25,509 nt of DNA from Hungatella sp. UBA5385 (lineage in GTDB: Bacteria > Bacillota > Clostridia > Lachnospirales > Lachnospiraceae): contig DHOR01000051.1 in assembly GCA_002409995.1 (NCBI GenBank), positions 37,515 to 63,023 of the forward strand. The letters run 5' to 3'. The notes beneath the pieces are model-generated. The model had not been told where the DNA came from. It saw nothing but the letters and a program-made list of their open reading frames with translations, and ran no database searches. This document shows positions 8,170 through 17,112 of the stretch, in pieces (the stretch's first letter is position 1; each line of letters opens with the position of its first letter). The position numbers and the translations under genes are program-made.

Positions 8170-9198
8170 ATGAAAGAGAGACAGGGGATTGTGAAAAAAA
8201 TCATAGTGTGTTTAATGCTTTGCACAGCAGTTATACTATTTGCCTGTGGAAAGGCAGAGCAGATGGAAGCAAATTCTAAGATTCCGGAGTTTGTATTAAC
8301 CTATGCTGAAAACCAGGCAGAAGATTATCCCACAACACAGGGCGCTTATAAATTTGCGGAATTGGTAAAAAAAAGATCCGGGGGCAGAATAGAAATAATG
8401 GTTAATGCAGGCGGAAGTCTGGGAGATGAACGTTCTGTCATTGAACAGCTTCAATTTGGCGGCATTGACTTTGCCAGAGTATCCCTTTCTGTTCTGGCAG
8501 ATCAGGTGCCAAAGCTGAATGTGCTCCAGATGCCCTATCTTTATACAGGTTCAGATCATATGTGGAAGGTTCTGGAAGGAAAACTGGGAGACGATTTTTT
8601 AAAGTCTGTGGAAGACATAGATTTAATGGGGCTTTCCTGGTATGATGCAGGTGCACGTAATTTTTATAGTTCCCAAAAACCCATTACGAAGCTGGAGGAC
8701 ATGAAGGGAATGGTAATCCGTGTTCAGGAATCTGAGCTGATGATGGCTATGGTTGAGGCGCTGGGAGCCAAATCCACTGCTATGGTTTACAGCGATGTGT
8801 ACTCCGCCCTTCAGACAGGAACCATTGGCGGAGCAGAAAACAACTGGCCTTCTTATGATTCAGCCAGCCATTATGAAGTGGCAAAATACTTTACGCTGGA
8901 TGAACACACCCGCGTTCCTGAGCTTCAACTGGCTTCAGAAGTGACCTGGAACCGGCTGTCTCCGGAGGATCAGGCGATTATTAAGGAATGTGCCATGGAA
9001 TCTGCCAGATATGAGCGGGAGCTGTGGAGAGAACGGGAGAAGGCATCAGAGGCAAAGGTCAGGGCAGCAGGCTGCCAGGTAATTGAATTACCCTCTGAGG
9101 AAAAAGCAAGATTTCAGGAGGCTGTTACTCCTGTCTATGAGAAATTCTGTTCTGATTATATGGATATTATTGATGCAATTGTAGCAGCAGGAAAATAA
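8170..9198 (+). CDS. Second TRAP receptor lipoprotein, DctP family (orphan)
   Basis: 342 aa from ATG 8170, with lipobox LFAC (C26). The ATG has no Shine-Dalgarno and may depend on coupling to the preceding stop. An in-frame GTG at 8191, preceded by AGGGG, would give a more typical signal peptide start (MKKII). The DctP fold is clear: GMVIRV with the ligand arginine (R184 from the ATG), SDVYSALQTGTIGGAENN, and the C-terminal helices. It is a clear paralogue of the receptor at 4595 but diverged. No second permease pair follows, so it either uses the DctQM encoded upstream or acts as an accessory binding or sensing protein. Confidence 0.88.
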   Translation: MKERQGIVKKIIVCLMLCTAVILFACGKAEQMEANSKIPEFVLTYAENQAEDYPTTQGAYKFAELVKKRSGGRIEIMVNAGGSLGDERSVIEQLQFGGIDFARVSLSVLADQVPKLNVLQMPYLYTGSDHMWKVLEGKLGDDFLKSVEDIDLMGLSWYDAGARNFYSSQKPITKLEDMKGMVIRVQESELMMAMVEALGAKSTAMVYSDVYSALQTGTIGGAENNWPSYDSASHYEVAKYFTLDEHTRVPELQLASEVTWNRLSPEDQAIIKECAMESARYERELWREREKASEAKVRAAGCQVIELPSEEKARFQEAVTPVYEKFCSDYMDIIDAIVAAGK

Positions 9199-9230
9199 CG
9201 GTTAACGAAACAGTAAACAGGAGGGATTCT

Positions 9231-9614
9231 ATGTTTTTTATAATGGGAATCAGCCAGGGTAAGAAGAAACTGGACTATTCAAAAACAGTGATCTGTAATC
9301 AATGCGGAAGCTATGGAAGGTATGAGGTTTTTATGTTATACTCCTATTTGAGCTTGTTTTTTATTCCTCTGTTTAAATGGAATCGCCGTTACTATGTTCA
9401 AATGTCCTGCTGTAATACTGTATATGAGCTTGATCCTGAAACAGGACGCAGTCTTTTTGCAGGCAAACAGGTAGATATAAGAGAAAGCGATCTGACACTG
9501 ATACAGACAGGGCGCAGAGAAAATTCCTGGAGCAAAAAGAGATGTTCTGCCTGCGGTTACGAAACAACAGAGGATTTTGAGTTTTGCCCCAAATGTGGCA
9601 GCAGATTTGAGTAA
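9231..9614 (+). CDS. Zinc-ribbon protein of unknown function
   Basis: 127 aa. The first Cys pair is CNQC (about residue 22), with a further CC near 62-63. A second zinc ribbon at the C-terminus has CSAC and CPKC knuckles (about residues 105-123). A hydrophobic aromatic stretch YSYLSLFFIPLF at about 37-48 could touch the membrane. It resembles the zinc_ribbon_15 type of small proteins. AGGAGGG at 9219-9225 sets the ATG at 9231. It closes the group with the second TRAP receptor (32-nt gap) and is followed by a terminator. I cannot assign a function. Confidence 0.75.
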   Translation: MFFIMGISQGKKKLDYSKTVICNQCGSYGRYEVFMLYSYLSLFFIPLFKWNRRYYVQMSCCNTVYELDPETGRSLFAGKQVDIRESDLTLIQTGRRENSWSKKRCSACGYETTEDFEFCPKCGSRFE

Positions 9615-9690
9615 TTGACTTATGGATAAACATGAATTATTCAGTTATTGAGAATTAAATTAGGTTATTATTTAACATAATAGTGAAAAT

Positions 9691-9730
9691 AAGGGTGTTG
9701 CAAACTAAGTTTTGTTAGCACCTTTCTTTT
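9691..9730 (+). terminator. Terminator after the zinc-ribbon gene
   Basis: GGTGTTGCAAAC pairs imperfectly with the segment ending AGCACC (9717-9722), followed by TTTCTTTT. Together with the promoter at 9801 it marks a transcription boundary. The 304 bases from 9615 to 9918 hold this terminator, that promoter and a leader hairpin; no convincing gene. Confidence 0.7.
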
Positions 9731-9800
9731 ACTTTATCGATTAAGGAGCACCTGAGTGTTCATAAAATGCTGTTATGTAGTACTCAATCTGACATATTCA

Positions 9801-9829
9801 TTGACTTCCAACCAGTAAATTTGTATAAT
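9801..9829 (+). promoter_or_regulatory. Strong promoter of the phosphodiesterase/CheB-CheR operon
   Basis: TTGACT (9801-9806), a 17-bp spacer, then TATAAT (9824-9829), close to the sigma-A consensus. Transcription would begin near 9836. It rules out the in-frame TTG at 9829 as start codon of the downstream gene. Confidence 0.8.
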
Positions 9830-9835
9830 TGTTTC

Positions 9836-9884
9836 ATAATGGTAATAATACCCAGTATAGTTTTTATTATTGGGAAACCATTAT
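9836..9884 (+). other. Hairpin at the 5' end of the leader RNA
   Basis: ATAATGGT (9836-9843) and ACCATTAT (9877-9884) are perfect complements across a 33-nt AU-rich loop, placed almost exactly at the predicted transcription start. It could protect the 5' end or affect translation. It does not resemble a c-di-GMP riboswitch. Confidence 0.4.
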
Positions 9885-9918
9885 AATAAAAATATGGAAA
9901 AGCAGGATGGAAATTAAT

Positions 9919-12900
9919 ATGCCTCGATATGAAGAATCTGTCAGCATTACTGACAAATTAGAGCCGTTTCAATATGCGCAGCCCTTAGGGCTGTTTACCG
10001 AAGAATTAAATTCTTTGGGCGACATGTTATCCTCAGGTATTTTTAGCGGCTTTTTTTGCTTCTATGGTATAGAAAAAACTGCACCGCTTTACTATCTTGA
10101 TGATAAACTACTATTACATCTCGGTTATGACCGGGAAGAACTGGACAAGCAGATAAAGGAAGATATATCTGCAATCCTGTATACAGAAGATGCAAAAGCT
10201 CTGAAAAAGAGCATTGACACTATTATAGAAACACAGCGGAATGATTCAATTATATTTCGCATTCACGGCAAATGCGGCAACTCTCTGTTGCTAAGCAGTC
10301 ATATGAAATATATTAAGTTACCCGATGGTATCAATCTAGTAGCAGGTATTCTCATCGACATCACCACAAAAACAAACAATAAACCAGAAAACCAGATTAT
10401 GTCACCGGATAAGAAGCAGATGTGTGGGAACGCACCTGCTAAGAATGATGTGAAATCAGGAATATATGACCGGGATCAAACATTTCAGAGCGCTAAGCAG
10501 TATTTGACCAAGGAATGTCCTGAGGGACTTCATGCCTTTTTTAAAGTTGAGCTTACAGATTTTGAACGTATCAGCAGTTCTTTAGGACCTGAGATAAAGG
10601 ACTGCATTATGAATGATGTAATAAAATCTATAAAACTTCTGTTCCGTGAGACCGATATCATAGGACAAATTGATGATTATAAATTTTTAATTGTTTTAAA
10701 AAATGTAGGAGCTGTTTATACACTCCGAAGAAAAGCAGAAGAGCTTGTGGATACTCTTCTTGATTGTTATGAAACAAGGGGGATTAGAGACGAGGTATGG
10801 CCTACTGTGGGAATTGCCTTATATCAAGGCGGAGGACATACATTTGAAACTGTTTATGATCAGGTGACTCTTGCTGTTGATAAGGCAAAGGGCGCAGGGA
10901 AAAAACACTACTTTCTCATAACAGAAAATAGTAATATGAATCTGCCTTCCGTTGTGGGAAATTCAGAGGATCATATTCATTTTGAAGCACTTTTACGCTA
11001 TTTGGATGGTGGGGTAGTGCTGGTGGAACTGGCTGATCAACCTGATCTCATCTATGCAAGTCCAAGCTATGAAGAGGCTCTGGGCAGAAATAAGCGAAAA
11101 TTTGGAGAGAATGGAGAGGCGCTTTTCCAGAAGATTCATCCTTCTGACAGAGAAGGGCTTGGGGTATCCATGAGAGCAGGAGCAGCCAACTGGGAGCCTG
11201 TTAATACAAGATTCCGGGCCTTTTCTGAAAATGGTGAGATTGTCTGGCGCCATATCCGGGCTGTACGTATTCCCTATGAGACCCGGAGAAATCCTGTGAT
11301 GATGGCTGTAATATCCGATATTACTGGTCAGAAGCAGCAAGAAATTGCTGAGCTGGAGAATGCAGAGCGGGTCCGCATTGCGTTTGAACAGACCTCAAGG
11401 ACTCTGTGGGAAGTGGATATTGCTAAAAAGACAGTAGCCATATTTGACATTACCAGTAATTTTAATACACCTGCAATACTTATAAACAACTGCCCCCAGG
11501 GAATGATTGAAGCAGGCTGGGTTCACCCTAATTCGACAGATATCTATACTGAATTTTTCAATAGTATACTGGCTGGAAAATACAGGGATAAAGGTGCATT
11601 TATTATGCGCTATACCAATATGAAATATGGCTGGGCGTCCTTGTCCTACCACATGCTGTACGACGATGATGGCAATCCGCGAAAGGCAATCGGCATCCTT
11701 GAAGAGCTTCCAACTATTTCCAATGAAAGGGACAGATTCCTTGAGGAAGAACAGATGATAGAGTCTTTGCGGCTTAATCTTCTGGTAGGAGTTAAGGTTA
11801 ACTTAACAACTGATGTGGTGGAAGCCATCTGGTCCAATGAAACAGATGATTTTTTCCAGAAGGATATAGAAACATATACAGAGCTTACGGCAGCAACACA
11901 GGAACTGCTGTTTTTAAATGAGGATATTACACTTTATGGTCTTCGCTTTTCCCTGAATTCCTTAGCGGAGGCATATTCCAATGGGAATAACTGGGTTTCT
12001 ATGGAATACAGGCGCAAGGATGCAGATGGTAATATTCTATGGACTGCCAATACAGTCAGTCTCTTAACGGACCCTATTACTCGTCAGCTCTATGGCTTTA
12101 TTTACATTCGTGATGTTGATCAGCGAAGGTCTCTGGAAGCGGCACTTCCAGTTACTGTTGAGAGAGATCTTGCAACTCACCTTTATTCAACACAGACCAT
12201 GGAACGGCTGATTCATGCCTTGATACAGCAGAAAACAGGAAAAGATAAGCTTTATTCCATGGCTTTAATTCAGGTTTCAGGGTTTCATCTGATCAAGGTT
12301 GAAAAGGGAGAAGAAAGCGTAGGGAGAGAACGGTCATGTATCGGTAGAATGCTGCGCATTTATCTGGATAATGACTGCTTCGTGGGTCAGATTAAGGATG
12401 ATGAGCTTCTGGTATTCTGTCCTAATGCACCTTCTGAGGAATGGATGCGCCAGAGAATGGAGAATGTGCTCCTTCAGATACAGAACACAAGAAAGAGCCT
12501 GAATCTTACAGCGCCCCTGGTATTTGTGGCAGGTGTGGCAACAGAGAGGGCACACAGCGCCACCTACAAAGATATGTTAGCCAGAGCTTCCTATGTCTGT
12601 GAAAAGCATAAGAATGCCACCGCAGATGCGGCAGTATCCTTTAGCTTTTACTCAGAAAACTTAAGAATTACAGATGTTGATATGGAAGATAGAGCTTATA
12701 CTTCGGCAGAGGATGGCGAGAGCAAACGGCCTCTCACTGCAGAAGAGAAGAACGTGATGTATGACTGCATGCAGTCTATGCTGTCTGCAGATAAGTATGA
12801 TGCATCTCTCAATGATATTCTCAGCCATATAGGGCGTTACTATAATGCTGATAAAGTATATACACTATTACTAGTCAGCGATAACACAGCTGTTTCTGTT

Positions 12901-14502
12901 CAGCATGAGTGGATTGCTCCTGGTAAGCACAGTCTCATGTGGTCTGTTACCGGTATGCCTCTTGATAAGGTGTTTATTTTAAAACGATCTCTTTCTGCAG
13001 CCAAACCTGTGCTGCTGGGAACGACTAAGACAAAATCTAACCTTATGGGAGATGACTTGAGTTTGGAGCAGGAATGGCGATATATTACAGTGCCATTTAT
13101 GGAAAAAGATTCTATCTTTGGTTTCCTTTGTGTTGAGAATCCCAAAGAACATTATAGTGATACAGCATTATTAAATGCAGTAATGCCTCTTATGCTGCAT
13201 GAGCGGGCACGTTATGGACTGAATTCCAGAGGAATGGAGATCGCAGGCAGGGACGGACTGACAGGTCTAAAGGACCGAAATACTTATACAGAATTAATAA
13301 GAACTTTTAACCCCGATGCCTTCAGCACTCTTGGAATTTTATATACTGCTGTTGTGGATTTAGAGAAGCTGAATCGTGAACGGGGAGAAGAGGCAGGCAA
13401 TCGCATGCTTGTAACAGCTTCCAGAATTTTGGCTGAAGCATTCCAGAAAGAAAATGTATACAGAATTTCAGAATATGAGTTTGTCTCCTTCTGCCACAAC
13501 AGAACTAAGGAAACCTTTACAGGAAGCTGTATAGTGGTTCAGTCAAAGCTTCAGAGGCAGTTCCCAAAACAATTTGCTTTTGGTGAAACATGGGCCAATA
13601 AAAACTTTACGGCAAGACAGATGGTCACCAATGCAGAACGTCTGATGCGCTACGGCAACCCTCAGATGCGTCAGGCAGAATCCAGAGTTCAGACACAGTA
13701 TGGCAATATTTCTGCTCATCAGCTGAAGCGGGAATTGGAACAGGGCTATTATGTTGTCCATTTGCAGCCTAAGGTGGATATGCGCAATAACAAGCTTGTT
13801 GGTGCAGAAGCCTTAATACGCTACAAAGGTGATAGCGGAAAAACCATATCTCCTTCTGAATTTATTCCTATGCTGGAAGCAGCTCACTTAATTCGTGAAC
13901 TGGATTTCTACGTGATGGACAAAACTCTGGCAGCAATGCAGCATTGGAAGGACAATGGAATAGAGATGTTACCACTGTCAGTGAACTTTTCCAGGCAGAC
14001 CCTCCTTGATACTTCGGCCCTAGCTTCCGCTCTTGCAATTCAGAGCCGCTATGATATACCTGCCGCTATGATTGAGATTGAGGTGACAGAATCTCTCGGT
14101 GATTTTGAGACTTCCACTATATTTGATGCAATCAGCAGTTTCCGGGAGCATGGTTTCCGATTTTCTCTTGATGATTTTGGTTCACAATACTCTAATTTGG
14201 GAATGTTAGGTGAGATTCCCTTTGATACAATTAAGCTGGATAAAAGCTATACAACGAATTTTGCTTATAATGAAGTCAGCCGTGCTATTTTAGAAAGTAT
14301 TATCAATGTCTGTGAGAAGAATGGCATGACATGTGTTGCAGAAGGTATTGAAACGGAAGCACAAGCCCAGGTACTCATGGGGGTGGGCTGCTATATTGGT
14401 CAGGGGTATTATTATGGTAAACCTATGACAATAGAAGATTTTGGTCAAAAATATATGGTACTGGAAGAGGAACCTGGTGAGGGAGGAAACATGAATGATT
14501 AG
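9919..14502 (+). CDS. Multidomain c-di-GMP phosphodiesterase (PAS-GGDEF-like x3-GAF-EAL)
   Basis: 1527 aa from ATG 9919, with AGGA 11 nt upstream; the ATG at 9907 is an alternative. No membrane segment. Approximate domains: PAS 40-150, GGDEF-like 195-340, PAS 350-475, PAS 480-610, PAS 615-740, GGDEF-like 750-900, GAF 945-1100, GGDEF-like 1110-1235, EAL 1265-1515. The signature sites read DDYKF (252), KDDEL (826) and SEYEF (1184), so none should make c-di-GMP. The EAL domain keeps EALIR (E1297), SVNFSR, IEIEVTES, DDFG (D1418), IKLDK, AEGIET and GQGYYYGKP, the metal-binding and catalytic set. I infer a cytoplasmic phosphodiesterase with many sensory inputs. It overlaps the CheB-CheR gene by 8 nt. 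Confidence 0.9.
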   Translation: MPRYEESVSITDKLEPFQYAQPLGLFTEELNSLGDMLSSGIFSGFFCFYGIEKTAPLYYLDDKLLLHLGYDREELDKQIKEDISAILYTEDAKALKKSIDTIIETQRNDSIIFRIHGKCGNSLLLSSHMKYIKLPDGINLVAGILIDITTKTNNKPENQIMSPDKKQMCGNAPAKNDVKSGIYDRDQTFQSAKQYLTKECPEGLHAFFKVELTDFERISSSLGPEIKDCIMNDVIKSIKLLFRETDIIGQIDDYKFLIVLKNVGAVYTLRRKAEELVDTLLDCYETRGIRDEVWPTVGIALYQGGGHTFETVYDQVTLAVDKAKGAGKKHYFLITENSNMNLPSVVGNSEDHIHFEALLRYLDGGVVLVELADQPDLIYASPSYEEALGRNKRKFGENGEALFQKIHPSDREGLGVSMRAGAANWEPVNTRFRAFSENGEIVWRHIRAVRIPYETRRNPVMMAVISDITGQKQQEIAELENAERVRIAFEQTSRTLWEVDIAKKTVAIFDITSNFNTPAILINNCPQGMIEAGWVHPNSTDIYTEFFNSILAGKYRDKGAFIMRYTNMKYGWASLSYHMLYDDDGNPRKAIGILEELPTISNERDRFLEEEQMIESLRLNLLVGVKVNLTTDVVEAIWSNETDDFFQKDIETYTELTAATQELLFLNEDITLYGLRFSLNSLAEAYSNGNNWVSMEYRRKDADGNILWTANTVSLLTDPITRQLYGFIYIRDVDQRRSLEAALPVTVERDLATHLYSTQTMERLIHALIQQKTGKDKLYSMALIQVSGFHLIKVEKGEESVGRERSCIGRMLRIYLDNDCFVGQIKDDELLVFCPNAPSEEWMRQRMENVLLQIQNTRKSLNLTAPLVFVAGVATERAHSATYKDMLARASYVCEKHKNATADAAVSFSFYSENLRITDVDMEDRAYTSAEDGESKRPLTAEEKNVMYDCMQSMLSADKYDASLNDILSHIGRYYNADKVYTLLLVSDNTAVSVQHEWIAPGKHSLMWSVTGMPLDKVFILKRSLSAAKPVLLGTTKTKSNLMGDDLSLEQEWRYITVPFMEKDSIFGFLCVENPKEHYSDTALLNAVMPLMLHERARYGLNSRGMEIAGRDGLTGLKDRNTYTELIRTFNPDAFSTLGILYTAVVDLEKLNRERGEEAGNRMLVTASRILAEAFQKENVYRISEYEFVSFCHNRTKETFTGSCIVVQSKLQRQFPKQFAFGETWANKNFTARQMVTNAERLMRYGNPQMRQAESRVQTQYGNISAHQLKRELEQGYYVVHLQPKVDMRNNKLVGAEALIRYKGDSGKTISPSEFIPMLEAAHLIRELDFYVMDKTLAAMQHWKDNGIEMLPLSVNFSRQTLLDTSALASALAIQSRYDIPAAMIEIEVTESLGDFETSTIFDAISSFREHGFRFSLDDFGSQYSNLGMLGEIPFDTIKLDKSYTTNFAYNEVSRAILESIINVCEKNGMTCVAEGIETEAQAQVLMGVGCYIGQGYYYGKPMTIEDFGQKYMVLEEEPGEGGNMND

Positions 14503-17023
14503 TCAGAAGGAACAAGCTATGGAATTAGCCGCAGAAGGCGGTGCATCATCCAGTTTAATTATAGGCATGGGCGCGTCTGCCGGCGGGCTGGAAGCTTTAC
14601 AGCAGTTTTTCGGTAATATGCCCGGTGGAAGCGGTTTATCCTTTGTTGTAGTGCAGCATCTGTCTCCGGACTATAAGAGCCTGTTGGCAGAGATTCTCAG
14701 TAAGCATACCTTGATGAAGGTGATTCAGGCAGAGAATGCCATGGAAGTGCTTCCTAATGTAGTTTATCTGATTCCTCCTAAGAATAAAATGGTGCTGAGA
14801 GATGGAAAGCTATATCTCACAGAATCAGTACATGGAAGCATTAATCATCCCATTGATATCTTCTTTAATTCCCTTGCAGAGGAGATGAAGGAGCGTTCCA
14901 TTGCAGTGGTATTTTCAGGAACCGGCTCTGATGGAACCAATGGGATTAAATCCATTAAAGAACAGGGGGGACTTGTAATTGTTCAGGACCCCATCAGCGC
15001 AAAATTCGATGGGATGCCCAAAAATGCTATTAATACAGGGCTTGCAGATTTTATCCTGAATCCTCAGGAGATTGCATCAGAGATTTTAAATTACTGCAAT
15101 TATCCAACGATTATTCAGCCCTCAGAGTCCAAAGAAATATTCTCTGATGAAGAGCTTCTTGCACGTATCTATACCATACTTAAGAAGTTTTGCGGAATTG
15201 ATTACACTCACTATAAACGCAATACAATTCTAAGAAGAATTGAAAGACGGATGATGGTAACCCATAACAGCAGCCTGGAAGACTTTGTACATCTTCTGGA
15301 GACCAACGAAGAAGAGGCAAGACTTCTTGGTCGTGAGATATTAATAGGAGTTACTAATTTCTTCCGGGACCCGGAATTCTTTGAGAAGCTGAAGGAGCAG
15401 ACGATCTACAAGCTTCTGGAGCAATCTGATGGGCTGGATACGCTTAGACTATGGGTTGCAGGGTGTTCTACAGGTGAGGAGGCATATTCTATTGCGATTC
15501 TTCTTCACGAAGCGATGGAAGAGATGAAGATCAAACGTGAGATCAAGATATTTGCCACTGATGTGGATACACGGGCAATTGAAGTTGCAGGTAAGGGAAA
15601 TTTCTCAGAGAGTATTATTGATGATGTAACTCCTGAACGCCTTTCTAAGTATTTTACCAAGAAGGGTGACAGATACCAGATTAATAAAGAAATCAGGAGA
15701 ATGATCATATTTGCACCTCATAATATGTTTACTGATCCGCCATTTGGGAAACTGGATTTAATCAGCTGCCGTAATGTAATGATTTATTTCCAGCCAATTC
15801 TTCAGAAGAACTTATTTGCTATTTTTCATTCGGCGCTTAAGGACGGAGGTTTCTTATTCCTTGGAAAAAGCGAGACTGCCAATGAATTCTCTGATGTATT
15901 CAAGCCTTTATGTCCTGCAGAAAAAATCTACCTCCATTTAGGAGAAGGGAAAATGCCGGAGATGATAACCTCCATGTTTATGGCACCTTCTATCATGCCT
16001 ATGTCGTCCTATATGGGAAATGAAACAGAGCGTCAGGAGTTGGGAGAAGTCTCATCAGATGCAGTTTATATGCAAGTACTGGAAAAATTCTTACCGGCAA
16101 CTGTTGTAATTAACAGTAAAAATGATGTGATTCATTTCTTTGGAAATCATGCGGATTATTTAACCATTTCTTCAGGAAGGGCCACCTTAAATATATTCAA
16201 TTTAATCAGCAATGAATTGAGCCTGGCTGTTTCAACGGCGCTTAACCGTTGTCGTAAGGAGAATACAACCGTTACATATGCAGACATTACTGTGGACAGC
16301 AGCAGCGGAAGACGAGAGATTGACTTAATTGTACAGCCTGTTTTCAATCATGCAGATGGAAATAAGGACCTGATTGCCATCATTTTTGAAGAGCAGAAGC
16401 GTACAGAAACTCATGGCGTTACAGAGAAGTATAACATTGATGAAACAGCTGCAAGAAGAATTGCTGATCTGGAAGGAGAGCTTCAGAGAACCCAGAATGA
16501 CTTAAAAGTGACAGTCAGTGAGTTAGAGACTGTTAATGAGGAGCTTCAGGCATCTAATGAAGAGCTTCTGACAGCCAATGAAGAGCTTCAAAGCTCCAAT
16601 GAGGAGCTGCAGTCTGTTAACGAGGAGCTTTATACAGTGAATGCGGAGTATCAGCAGAAGCTTGATGAGCTTACAGAGATGACCAATGACCTTGGCAACT
16701 TCTTATCTTCTACCATGATAGGTATTTTATTTGTAGACAGCAAGCTGAACATTCGTAAGTTTACAGAGTACATTGGCCGGGAATTCCAGCTGATGGAGCA
16801 TGATATTGGACGTTCCATGCAGATATTTGCCCACAGCTTCCCTGATGATCAGCTGATAGCGGATGCAAAAGTGGTAATTAAAACACTGACTCCCATTGAC
16901 CGTGAGGTAACTGCAACCAATGGCAGGAGCTATACACTTCGTATTGCACCTTACAGAACTACAGAAAATAGTATTAAAGGACTTGTTTTCACCATTATTG
17001 ACAGTCTGTTAATGAAACTATAA
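14495..17023 (+). CDS. CheB-CheR-coiled coil-PAS fusion protein
   Basis: 842 aa, no membrane segment. The CheB methylesterase domain (about 20-200) has the catalytic S28 (GASAGG), H55 (QHLSPD) and D146 (GTGSDGT). The CheR methyltransferase domain (about 212-480) has VTNFFRDP, the SAM-binding AGCSTGEE (322-329), ATDVDTRA and CRNVMIYF. A coiled coil of NEELxxx heptads spans about 660-720, and a PAS domain runs to the end. There is no receiver domain ahead of CheB and no kinase after the PAS, unlike many longer relatives. GGGAGG at 14480-14485 and the 8-nt overlap indicate coupling to the phosphodiesterase. No receptor, CheA or CheW gene is nearby, so its glutamate methylation target is unknown. 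Confidence 0.93.
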   Translation: MISQKEQAMELAAEGGASSSLIIGMGASAGGLEALQQFFGNMPGGSGLSFVVVQHLSPDYKSLLAEILSKHTLMKVIQAENAMEVLPNVVYLIPPKNKMVLRDGKLYLTESVHGSINHPIDIFFNSLAEEMKERSIAVVFSGTGSDGTNGIKSIKEQGGLVIVQDPISAKFDGMPKNAINTGLADFILNPQEIASEILNYCNYPTIIQPSESKEIFSDEELLARIYTILKKFCGIDYTHYKRNTILRRIERRMMVTHNSSLEDFVHLLETNEEEARLLGREILIGVTNFFRDPEFFEKLKEQTIYKLLEQSDGLDTLRLWVAGCSTGEEAYSIAILLHEAMEEMKIKREIKIFATDVDTRAIEVAGKGNFSESIIDDVTPERLSKYFTKKGDRYQINKEIRRMIIFAPHNMFTDPPFGKLDLISCRNVMIYFQPILQKNLFAIFHSALKDGGFLFLGKSETANEFSDVFKPLCPAEKIYLHLGEGKMPEMITSMFMAPSIMPMSSYMGNETERQELGEVSSDAVYMQVLEKFLPATVVINSKNDVIHFFGNHADYLTISSGRATLNIFNLISNELSLAVSTALNRCRKENTTVTYADITVDSSSGRREIDLIVQPVFNHADGNKDLIAIIFEEQKRTETHGVTEKYNIDETAARRIADLEGELQRTQNDLKVTVSELETVNEELQASNEELLTANEELQSSNEELQSVNEELYTVNAEYQQKLDELTEMTNDLGNFLSSTMIGILFVDSKLNIRKFTEYIGREFQLMEHDIGRSMQIFAHSFPDDQLIADAKVVIKTLTPIDREVTATNGRSYTLRIAPYRTTENSIKGLVFTIIDSLLMKL
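16535..16660 (+). repeat. In-frame 21-bp repeat encoding coiled-coil heptads
   Basis: Six consecutive 21-nt units encode NEELQAS, NEELLTA, NEELQSS, NEELQSV, NEELYTV and NAEYQQK. DNA identity is imperfect, so the heptad is kept by protein-level selection rather than by recent duplication. It links the CheR and PAS domains and probably drives parallel dimerisation. Confidence 0.85.
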
Positions 17024-17041
17024 TAATGAGATAATATAAAG

Positions 17042-17095
17042 AGACACTGCTTCCTCAGGGGCTGATATTTAAGCCGGAAGCAGTGTCTTATCTTA
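17042..17095 (+). terminator. Terminator after the CheB-CheR gene
   Basis: A 13-bp perfect stem AGACACTGCTTCC (17042-17054) pairs with its complement at 17076-17088, followed by TATCTTAT. It sits between convergent genes and may also stop minus-strand transcripts, which would run into CTCTTTAT. Confidence 0.8.
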
Positions 17096-17112
17096 TATCA
17101 TTTTGCAGACTC

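Noticed and set aside
9756..9818. Small ORF of 20 codons starting at GTG behind AAGGAG
   Set aside because: Spacing from AAGGAG is long, the ORF runs into the -35 of the next promoter, and the peptide has no recognisable feature.
9829..9918. Upstream extension of the phosphodiesterase starting at TTG 9829
   Set aside because: That codon overlaps the -10 TATAAT (9824-9829), so it would not be transcribed; ATG 9919 is the better start.
16535..16660. Tandem DNA satellite in the CheB-CheR gene
   Set aside because: The 21-bp period encodes coiled-coil heptads common to this protein family, with codon-level divergence.
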